Assembly (NCBI GenBank): GCA_006937955.1
Contig: SSNP01000043.1
Coordinates: forward strand, 2,065,746 to 2,129,745
From: Pachypanchax playfairii
Taxonomy: Eukaryota; Chordata; Actinopteri; Cyprinodontiformes; Aplocheilidae
DNA length: 64,000 bases
Direction: 5' to 3'
Part shown: positions 59,301 through 64,000 of the stretch, piece after piece
How the letters are laid out: each line of letters begins with the position of its first letter
How positions within the stretch are numbered: the first letter of the stretch is position 1
Made by a program: the position numbers and the translations under genes
The notes under the pieces: model-generated
What the model saw: only the letters and a program-made list of their open reading frames with translations
Told to the model about the DNA's origin: nothing
Database searches by the model: none

Positions 59301-62287
59301 AGCTCATTCGCTGAGCCAGCGTTTAGATTCTGCTTCGCTTTAACCAGCGTCTCATCTCGATCCTTCAGCATCAATGTGTTTCACTGTATAAAGTGTTTTA
59401 TAAGGACTACAAATACAGTGGATGACGGTTATATGCATAAAACTGCTGGGCACGTTCCTGTGTCATAGAGAATCCATACGCTTATATGCACGGCGCCGAC
59501 GGTTATGTGCACAAAATATTTGGAGGTATCATATATGCATCTCACTGAGTCCCGCTATTTCTCACTATTGCTTGACCGTTCACCTCCAGAGATGACAGCA
59601 TATTATCACACAATGTTTTGTACATTGGATTCAGAAACAGTTATAAAATGATTAGAAAAATTCCAATATTGACCAGAACTTTTCACATATACAAGATGCT
59701 TTTCCCCTATTTTCTTTAAAGGGGCCCTTCCATTAAAAACGTTTTTTCGGAGGTTTCTGTTTAATATTTTAGCTCCACAGGTGTTCTTACCTTCATAGTG
59801 GGTGTGAAAACAGGTCAACAACTTCTCTTTCAGTTTTAATCTCTCAAACTATGCAGGTGGTGATAACACCCGAGTTCTCCCGAGTCCGAACGGCCTGTAT
59901 CTGTTTCGTCACAACTCCTTTGTTCGTTAGTATTCATCAGCTCCCGCAGTTGAAACCACGCCTAGCATGCTGCTGGCTAAAAGCTGTAGCATAAGACATA
60001 GCAAACATGAAGAGAGGACTGGTTAATACTGAAGAAATAACCACAAAAATCTGCCTTTAGAATTTGCCTTGAAAACTGTGATTAAAACATTTTTAATTAA
60101 ACACTTTGCTCTTCACATTGTCAAATGGACATAAATACATTCTGAAATTTAATAGCTCACGTAAATATGTAATGTTTGTGTCTGAAAAGCTCATTTTGTC
60201 TGATCACAAGCCACTTTAATTGAAATTTTGATAAAATAACTTTATTAGTTTTACCATTTTTTTACCCCCTGATAAATCTACCAGAACTTCCATTGCAGCA
60301 GTCCTTTGTCTCATTGTGACAACTGTCTTGCATCAGATTGGACTGTGTAAAATCAATGTTTTATATAATCTTCAGCTACCATGTGAGGAAAGTTCTGTGT
60401 TGTGGGGGGGGGGCTGGCTCGGCAACTGTAATCACAACTATATAAACAAACACAAACTGCCAAGTTATTTATTTTTAACTCTCTGCTTGTGCTTCTGTGT
60501 TTCCTGATGCGCAGTCTGAGTCATTCTGCTGCTGCAAGGCCCCTCACCATTAAACGTGACATTTAAGTTAAAATGCTTATTTTCCTTCGTATTTATGCAT
60601 CTCCTCAGCTCGCTGAGGTAAAAGCTGTGAACAGAACTGAACACAGCTTTCTGATTTGTTTTTCCTTCCTCTCATAGAAAGAGGTGATTTTCCGTCTCTC
60701 AGATTTTACTTCTGGTGTATAAAAGACAGCAAAATGTGTGTTTTCTTTGCCTCGGAGAGCAAAGACCACAGTGGCAGAAAAAAGAAAAAGCTCTGAGTGG
60801 ATAACATTGTCTGTTGGCTAGCCATAGATCTGCAGACTCCTGCTGATATGTTCCATTTTCTCTGCTCTCGATGTGCCTCTCCTATTTTACGAGTGCGCTC
60901 TGATATCACCAGGGCAACATGGGTGGATGACTGATGGTGTCCATTAGTAAACATAGCCTTCTATATGTGCCATCGGCCTAAAGAGCCAGTGTCTTAAACC
61001 TCAACCCCCACATCACCTACCCTTTTATTTCTCATCCTCCATTTTCCTCTCTTCTCTCAGATCTTCCTCTTACCTTTTTTCACCTCCTCCAGCACCCCCC
61101 CCCCCTCTTCTTTCCATCCATCTTCCTTATGGCTGCTTTTCAAAACTGCGACTTTGCAGTCAAGAGAGGGATCCCTCTTTCTCCTTTCTCGTTCTTTTGC
61201 GATGTGGTTGTGAGTACGGAGCGTTCGGTTTGGAACAGAGAACTATTAAAACAAAAAGAATGAACCACTAATATGACAGTTGCCGTATGTCGAAGGTGAA
61301 TACGCGCTTGAGGAGAGTCAACATTCGAGGTGAAGACTCTGCTGACATTTGTTGCTTTCATTCATCTTGTGGGTGTCAAGAAGTCGCACCTTTTAAAAAT
61401 GTTCGACCCATACTGGGTTTTAAAATATGGATTCAAAGTTAGCTCAGATTTGGGTTTTAACATCTCCACAACTCTTGACATGTACAGTACACGATGGAGG
61501 GGGAAAAAAAGCTGATTCTACAATGAGCTTTTCTGTAATTAGAAGTGAAAGGTAATTGCGGCGGATGTGCAATTAGCATTATGTAAAGTGCTTTTCCTCA
61601 GACTTTGAGGCCAATCAGTTTCCCCCCTTTAGATTCTCTGTACAGCTGATGCTCAACACCAAACACCCCCCCCCCCCCCCCCCCNNNNNNNNNNCCCCCC
61701 CCCCCCCCCCACCCAACAATCCAATGAATGAGCTTCACAAAATGAACCAGTTGGGGTCACATGATTGCTGGTGGGGGGGGCTCAGGAAGTTTTTTGCATG
61801 CCTTTTTTATCTGCATTGAATATGAACGGAGAAGAAGGAAGTCGCTGTCATACCAGCCGTTACGGCACAAAGCCTCCTGATTGCATTCTGGACTCTGACA
61901 CGCTTTTTCTCTCTTTTTTTTTTTTTTTTTTTTCTCTCCCTACACTGAAAGCAAATGTTCTTGCACAGCTTGACTGACTCATTGCCTGATTGCCCTCTCT
62001 CCCTTCATACTTTTAAATCCAGCTTTAGCTCTTTGCTGTCTTTTCCTTTACCCCTCTTTATACCACTTACGTTTGTATTGAAACAGATTAACGTTGATGT
62101 CAATGATTGGCGATTAAGAACACATTCTACGTGACTTTGGAGTCAAAATATTACCTCGTAATAATGACTAGTTGCTCTAAAACTTAAGATATTTCAACAA
62201 ATTTTTTTTTTTCTTTTTAGGTTTGAAACATCAGAATAACTCTGTGATGAGACTTTTCAAATTTCTGGACAGCAATAAAGATGGCAG
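38249..62287 (+). CDS. prkcsh: Glucosidase II beta subunit (PRKCSH/80K-H family), 5' part, seven exons
   Basis: Regulatory subunit of ER glucosidase II, which trims glucose from N-glycans during folding. Exons: 38249-38330, 38666-38782, 43132-43227, 45864-45921, 46573-46690, 54680-54806, 62221-62287, all with GT-AG introns and consistent phase; the gene continues beyond 64000. The 222 residues seen contain a signal peptide (about 1-18), two LDL-receptor-A-like modules (39-78 with NDDYCDCTDGSDE; 79-117 with NDGICDCCDASDE), a charged coiled coil (about 120-195) and the start of an EF hand (DSNKDG, 216-221). The MRH domain, acidic stretch and C-terminal retention signal lie off the window. The LDLa part is clearly PRKCSH-like. 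The coiled coil differs enough from canonical PRKCSH that this may be a fish paralogue rather than the one-to-one orthologue. Introns are large and transposon-filled. Confidence 0.88.
38666..38782 (+). CDS. prkcsh: Glucosidase II beta exon 2 (first LDLa module)
   Basis: Acceptor CTGACAG, donor GTAATT. Encodes FLCIDGSKMIPFEQVNDDYC and the acidic DCTDGSDEP calcium-binding loop of the first LDLa-like module. Confidence 0.92.
38812..38975. mobile_element. Palindromic hAT-like MITE, second copy
   Basis: Same family as the element at 9004: CTGCTTCAACACACCTGATT faces AATCAGGTGTTGCAGG. In intron 2. Confidence 0.55.
38976..40003. other. Intron 2, left part
   Basis: A+T-rich intron sequence with no recognised element until the Myb-like relic that follows. 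Confidence 0.4.
40004..40229 (+). pseudogene. Myb/SANT-like (trihelix) domain relic from a transposon
   Basis: A frame from ATG at 40004 reads WRETEVSELINIWRDNSV, meets a TAG (40100-40102, probably a former CAG), and goes on in frame as VKLKGCYRNRTVFENISKEM. A one-base shift after AE then gives GFKLTWLKCQRKMKSLRAKY. The spacing of the three helices and the W, LI.IW, NR.VFE and TW..C..KMK.L positions are those of Myb/SANT-like DNA-binding domains, which PIF/Harbinger elements encode beside their transposase. One stop and one frameshift show it is dead. It lies in intron 2 on the host gene's strand. No terminal repeats were found. Confidence 0.7.
40915..41241. repeat. hAT-like repeat interrupted by Tc1 copy 1
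   Basis: It begins TAGGGGTGCAGCGATAC and ends GGTATCGGCCCCGATACGAG, a known teleost repeat style. Tc1 copy 1 inserted at its right edge. Exact right boundary unclear. Confidence 0.5.
41242..42844 (+). mobile_element. Intact Tc1/mariner transposon, copy 1
   Basis: 1603 bp, flanked by TA (41240-41241 and 42845-42846). Terminal inverted repeats of about 200 bp (41242-41442 and 42645-42844) start CAGTGGGGCAAAAAAGTATT. Each holds an outer and an inner direct-repeat site sharing AAGTATTTAGTCA / AAGTATTTGGTCA, the IR/DR layout of fish Tc1 elements such as Sleeping Beauty and Passport. The transposase gene between them is unbroken. The element is in intron 2 of the glucosidase II beta gene, same orientation. 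Confidence 0.95.
41606..42628 (+). CDS. Tc1 transposase, copy 1
   Basis: 340 aa, the full length of fish Tc1 transposases. It binds the terminal repeats and moves the element by cut and paste. An N-terminal paired-like bipartite helix-turn-helix spans about 1-115, with the GAPRK linker at 59-63. The catalytic DDE domain has D153 (WSDETKIELF), D244 (FQHDNDPKH) and E279 (NPIENLWRELK), the same positions as in Sleeping Beauty, plus the glycine-rich KHGGGNIMLWG. There are no stops or shifts. The start codon has a good context (ACT before ATGGCC). It differs from copy 2 at H127, I149, N225 and Q252. By sequence it could be functional; activity is not shown. Close to Passport-type elements from memory. 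Confidence 0.95.
   Translation: MAKTKELSKDTRNKIVDLHQAGKTESAIGKQLGVKKSTVGAIIRKWKTYKTTDNLPRSGAPRKISPRGVKMITRTVSKNPRTTRRDLVNDLQRAGTKVTKATISNTLRRQGLKSCSARRVPLLKPGHVQARLRFAREHLDDPEEDWENIIWSDETKIELFGRNSTCRVWRGKNAELDPKNTIPTVKHGGGNIMLWGCFSARGPGRLIRVKERMNGAMYRKILSENLLPSARALKMRRGWVFQHDNDPKHTAQATKEWLRKKHFKVLEWPSQSPDLNPIENLWRELKVRVAQRQPQNITALEEICMEEWAKIPATVCENLVKTYRKRLTSVIANKGYITKY
43132..43227 (+). CDS. prkcsh: Glucosidase II beta exon 3
   Basis: Acceptor TCTATGCAG, donor GTAAGA. Encodes SACPQGRFYCSNLGFRPHY and IPSSRVNDGIC, linking the two LDLa-like modules. It lies between the two Tc1 copies. Confidence 0.92.
43228..44305. other. Intron 3, left part
   Basis: No gene or recognised element; a T run at 43268-43280. 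Confidence 0.4.
44306..44757 (+). mobile_element. hAT remnant with BED-finger fragment
   Basis: The left end CAGTGATGGGCAGTAACGC is that of a widespread teleost hAT family. About 350 bp in, 44663-44755 reads STAKSSTSNLSKHLANRHGN, the second half of a BED zinc finger (S.LS.HL..RH). The first half is out of frame. No right terminus (GCGTTACTGCCC) was found, so the copy is truncated. In intron 3. Confidence 0.6.
44758..45863. other. Intron 3, right part, with assembly gap
   Basis: Unrecognised sequence around a 10-N gap (45302-45311) flanked by 19 G's on each side (45283-45301 and 45312-45330). The true length of the G tract is unknown. Frames reading through the gap are meaningless. Confidence 0.6.
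45864..45921 (+). CDS. prkcsh: Glucosidase II beta exon 4 (second LDLa module)
   Basis: Acceptor CTCTTACAG, donor GTCAGT. Encodes CCDASDEYNSHARCQNTC. At 58 nt it is too short to stand out as an open frame but is required by phase and homology. Confidence 0.9.
46573..46690 (+). CDS. prkcsh: Glucosidase II beta exon 5 (coiled coil)
   Basis: Acceptor TTTCCTCCAG, donor GTATTT. Encodes NLGQKERAYVEGQMKTLDEG and the start of a charged helical stretch; ends on a codon boundary. Confidence 0.88.
46691..47880. other. Intron 5, left part
   Basis: No recognised gene or element before the TTAA-flanked element at 47881. Confidence 0.4.
48121..49722 (+). mobile_element. Intact Tc1/mariner transposon, copy 2
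   Basis: 1602 bp, TA at 48119-48120 and 49723-49724. Same structure as copy 1, with ~200 bp terminal repeats and paired direct-repeat sites. It differs by one A in a homopolymer of the left repeat and by six substitutions I can count by eye in the transposase gene. Such identity means both inserted recently or descend from one very young source. It lies in intron 5, same orientation as copy 1 and the host gene. Confidence 0.95.
48484..49506 (+). CDS. Tc1 transposase, copy 2
   Basis: 340 aa, complete, with D153, D244 and E279 intact and the same paired-like DNA-binding region. Relative to copy 1 it has Q127, F149, S225 and R252; two further changes are silent (in the codons for L and T near the C terminus). 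R252 follows the HDNDPKHTA motif; Q252 in copy 1 may be the derived state, which needs other copies to decide. F149 sits just before the first catalytic aspartate and could affect activity. No break. Confidence 0.95.
   Translation: MAKTKELSKDTRNKIVDLHQAGKTESAIGKQLGVKKSTVGAIIRKWKTYKTTDNLPRSGAPRKISPRGVKMITRTVSKNPRTTRRDLVNDLQRAGTKVTKATISNTLRRQGLKSCSARRVPLLKPGQVQARLRFAREHLDDPEEDWENFIWSDETKIELFGRNSTCRVWRGKNAELDPKNTIPTVKHGGGNIMLWGCFSARGPGRLIRVKERMNGAMYRKILSESLLPSARALKMRRGWVFQHDNDPKHTARATKEWLRKKHFKVLEWPSQSPDLNPIENLWRELKVRVAQRQPQNITALEEICMEEWAKIPATVCENLVKTYRKRLTSVIANKGYITKY
49983..50734. other. Intron 5, middle part
   Basis: No recognised element; A+T-rich. Confidence 0.4.
50735..51005 (+). repeat. 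Non-LTR retrotransposon 3' fragment
   Basis: TGGTTCGGGCGTCTGATCAG, CTAGGAGGAGACCCCGAGGC and TGGGTTTCCCTCCTAGACGT match, from memory, the end of the reverse transcriptase frame of an abundant teleost LINE. Frames are interrupted. In intron 5. Confidence 0.6.
51006..53582. other. Intron 5, right part
   Basis: No gene seen. Two stretches (about 51880-52090 and 52340-52540) share GTTGCCATGG-type motifs and similar layout and may be diverged copies of one repeat. A CA/TG run lies near 52987-53012. Confidence 0.35.
53583..53880. repeat. Terminal part of a teleost DNA transposon
   Basis: It starts ACAGTGGTGTGAAAAACTAC, then GGGCCATTTATATGGATACA, TGGTGACCATGGTGGCCATT and TTGAAGTCGGCCATCTTGGA, a dispersed fish repeat end. 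Only the outer ~300 bp are present; no transposase. Superfamily not assigned (mariner-like is a guess). Confidence 0.55.
54680..54806 (+). CDS. prkcsh: Glucosidase II beta exon 6 (coiled coil)
   Basis: Acceptor TCCCTTCAG, donor GTAAGG. Encodes AQLRELQQAAEDLQIKLEKH, then basic and acidic heptads up to LKPGDI. In phase with exons 5 and 7. Confidence 0.85.
54807..55460. other. Intron 6, first part
   Basis: No recognised element before the hAT-like MITE. Confidence 0.4.
55461..55849. mobile_element. hAT-like MITE with ATCGAT-rich interior, 389 bp
   Basis: Ends TAGGGCTGGGT and ACCCAGCCCTA are inverted repeats. The flanking octamers GTTGCAAT and ATTGCAAT match at seven of eight positions (8 bp duplication, hAT type). 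The interior is dominated by ATCGATT/AATCGAT words near both ends, forming sub-terminal inverted repeats. Confidence 0.85.
55858..56958. other. Intron 6, with an unexplained 175-codon frame
   Basis: A 175-codon open frame (56328-56855) resembles no family I know and lacks splice signals in a useful place. The G+C-rich stretch 56620-56850 may be part of an unrecognised repeat. Confidence 0.4.
56959..57833 (+). mobile_element. hAT element remnant carrying a BED finger, 875 bp
   Basis: The ends GGAATGGGTATCG and CGATACCCATCCC are near-perfect inverted repeats. An identical octamer AGAAAAAA stands outside each end (56951-56958 and 57834-57841), an 8 bp hAT-type duplication. Inside, 57272-57384 encodes a broken BED zinc finger. 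The rest of a transposase is absent, so this is an internally deleted hAT copy. Confidence 0.75.
57272..57384 (+). pseudogene. Broken BED zinc finger of a hAT transposase
   Basis: One frame gives FTKIDADNASCNKCNKNF with the C-x2-C pair, then stops. One base later the frame KGGNVRNFTNHLVKIHQ supplies the H-x4-H pair. Both halves fit the BED finger of ZBED/hAT transposases (DNA.CN.CNK, KGGN..N...HL...H); the frameshift shows it is dead. Confidence 0.75.
57842..59715. other. Intron 6, with possible pogo-like relic
   Basis: 58059-58316 is an 85-codon frame without support. From about 59028 the text ACAGTAATTCCTTAGTATGC and later CAGTGGATGACGGTTATATG faintly recall pogo/Tigger ends; not assigned. 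Confidence 0.35.
59720..60050 (-). mobile_element. TTAA-flanked element, family A copy 4, internally deleted
   Basis: Inverted relative to copies 1-3. The end AGGGGCCCTTCCATTAAAAA follows TTAA (59716-59719). The sequence matches family A down to AGCTGTAGCATAAGAC, then jumps near 60000-60025 to the opposite end (GGTTAATACTGAAGAAATAA). About 250 bp of the body are missing. Confidence 0.7.
60051..62220. other. Intron 6, last part, with assembly gap
   Basis: No gene recognised. A 10-N gap (61685-61694) lies between 19 and 16 C's, so the tract length is unknown. Other C or G runs occur at 61096-61106 and 60404-60412, and a T run at 61914-61933. Confidence 0.55.
62221..62287 (+). CDS. prkcsh: Glucosidase II beta exon 7 (EF-hand start)
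   Basis: Acceptor TTCTTTTTAG, donor GTGAGT. Encodes KHQNNSVMRLFKFLDSNKDG, the entering helix and first calcium ligands of an EF hand. The next exon is outside the window. Confidence 0.82.
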
Positions 62288-64000
62288 GTGAGTAACTTAG
62301 TGTTTATGTTTGAGTTTATTTAAAACAGGTTCAATACATAATCACATAATATTGCACATAATATTTTTGGGGTTCTCAGGGGAGAACCCAGGGTTGTTGC
62401 TTGGTCCTCACATTTTTAAATGTGTCTCGCTGTGAATCTTCAGAGCTCCTCTGCTTTGTTTTTGTAACGCTACAATAAATGATCTGGGCGTGGAACTGAG
62501 GTGCTTAGCAGACGTTTGTGCTTTAAGTGCTTTACTAGTTGCATGTTTTTTTTCTTCTTTAGAAGAAAACTACATCTCTTCCTTGTTGTATTTTGAGGTT
62601 TTGAATATTTTGTACTCATGTACCATAAGGTCCAGTTCAAAATAAAATTAATATTGTTTAACTTTGAGTGTTATTGCACCTCGCAGTCACATGCAAGAAG
62701 AACTGAGACTTGTTACCTTAACTCCTGAGGAGCTGTGAAGTCTCAGCCCCCGGTTTCTCAGTTTCATCTCAACAGCTTAAGTTGACTAACTTGCAGTCAT
62801 GATCAATGTTGGATGACGGTCTGCTTTGGAAGAGATTGGCATCCAACTGGCTTTCCAGCGAGATGTGTAAATTGGACTCTGGCAGAAAAACAGAGCACAT
62901 GAAATCCAATAAGCTCCACTGTCCTTCATGTTCTTTCTCTGCAGCCATCCTCACCTCTCACATTCCTCACTTTCCCACAATGCTGCTTGTAGGGGGAAAA
63001 AAAATCAATACTGCTTAAGCTAACAGGGTGTATTCTCCAGAAGTAGGCACAGTAAACCGAAAGTGCTATAAAACATATGGCTTCCAGGACAAAAGTGCCT
63101 GTGCAGCGTTTTTCTGAGGGTAGCGCTTTATACCCATTTATGTTATCCTGCAGTTGGACGTCTACCATTTTTCAGTCCCTCTACTCAACCACCCCTCACG
63201 TCTCTTAAAACCATCCATCCACTCAGTCCCGCTTCCACCTGAAGCAGTGTGTCTCTCTGAGCTGTGCTTAAACAAACACATTACCAAGCTGAAATATCTG
63301 CAAGCACCAATGTTTCTACAGTCTGTCAGACGCTGGACTCAGTAACCTGGCTATATCTTAATGCAGCACTTGATATCCATTTGAACAAGGCAAGAAATTT
63401 GTGTCTATACACTTCGTTACCATTTTAGTTTTTCTCTGGAAGGTTCTCCAACTGAAAACATCAACTGTGATTTAGATGCTGTTGTGATAAATACAGTGTC
63501 AAACATTAAACCTGATCCTTGCAGAGGCCTGGTAATTTGCCTGCTGGATTAGCATGCGCGCCGTGTACCCCTTTGTGTTGTACAAAAATAAAACTATTTG
63601 TCTGACTTTGTCCCTAATGACACTTAGCAATACGTTACCCTGATTGCTAATCTGGTTCATTGGAATTGCTAATTATCTTTTAATGCAGATTCAGAGATAA
63701 TTATTCTCCCATTTACTCTATGAACTAAACATATTTGTGTCTATTTAGTCAAAGATAATTGCTCCGTGACAAAAGTCTGCGAGCATTTGTGCCCATTAAG
63801 TTTTGAATACACTCAAAGACACAAAGGAAATTCTCAGGAACAACTTTATCACGGTCAGTTTTCTGTGTTGGCGTAGAGTAGCTAGTTTTTAAAGTTTTCG
63901 TTTCCTAATTTGCTGTCCCCGTTTAGTTGGTCATTAATGTGGCTTTTGGTTGTCCTTGCCGTTATTTCATCCTAAATCTTCCCATGCACCACACATGAGT
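62288..64000. other. Intron 7 of the glucosidase II beta gene, to the window edge
   Basis: No further exon found. Around 63520-63770 a unique-looking stretch rich in TAAT/ATTA cores (AATTGCTAATTATC, GAGATAATTATT) may be a conserved noncoding element; this cannot be tested from one sequence. Confidence 0.35.

Noticed and set aside
1..64000. tRNA, rRNA, CRISPR or viral genes
   Set aside because: Scanned by eye for tRNA box motifs, regular repeat-spacer arrays and viral polymerase or envelope motifs; none found. Small noncoding RNAs could be missed without covariance-model searches.

Overview
The window is a vertebrate chromosome segment, almost certainly from a teleost fish. It carries multi-exon genes with GT-AG introns and long A+T-rich spacers. 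It also holds fish-type Tc1 transposons with ~200 bp terminal repeats, many small TTAA-flanked and hAT-like elements, and microsatellites. The species cannot be named from the sequence; a percomorph is a guess.

Three protein-coding genes can be supported. (1) fabp2, intestinal fatty acid binding protein, minus strand, complete in four exons (1632-2359, 132 aa). (2) dmrta1 (dmrt4 type), a DM-domain transcription factor, plus strand, complete in two coding exons (35903-37376, 421 aa). (3) A glucosidase II beta subunit gene (prkcsh or a close paralogue), plus strand. Its seven 5' coding exons lie between 38249 and 62287 and it runs off the right edge. The three have unrelated roles (lipid handling, neural/gonadal transcription control, ER N-glycan trimming); I see no functional cluster or operon-like arrangement.

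Layout: 1-1631 is downstream of fabp2 and includes a long (TA)n microsatellite. 2434-35902 is a ~33 kb spacer with no recognisable gene. It holds TTAA-flanked elements at 11410, 17939, 24082, 27005 and 31759 (the last nested in an older repeat), a palindromic element at 9004, a hAT-like element at 34382, a 157 bp tandem duplication at 13031 and several repeat relics. 35903-38248 holds dmrta1 and the short gap to the next gene. 38249-64000 is the glucosidase II beta gene, whose large introns are full of transposons.

The most notable feature is two nearly identical Tc1/mariner elements (41242-42844 and 48121-49722). Each has a complete 340-codon transposase with the D153, D244, E279 triad, ~200 bp terminal repeats and TA target duplications. 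They sit in the same orientation in introns 2 and 5 of the glucosidase gene and bracket exons 3-5. Broken transposon genes are also readable: a Myb/SANT-like domain in intron 2, two BED-finger remnants, and a probable Harbinger transposase fragment split off by the second Tc1 copy. Two 10-N gaps lie inside G/C homopolymers. I found no wholly new system, CRISPR array, tRNA or rRNA gene.
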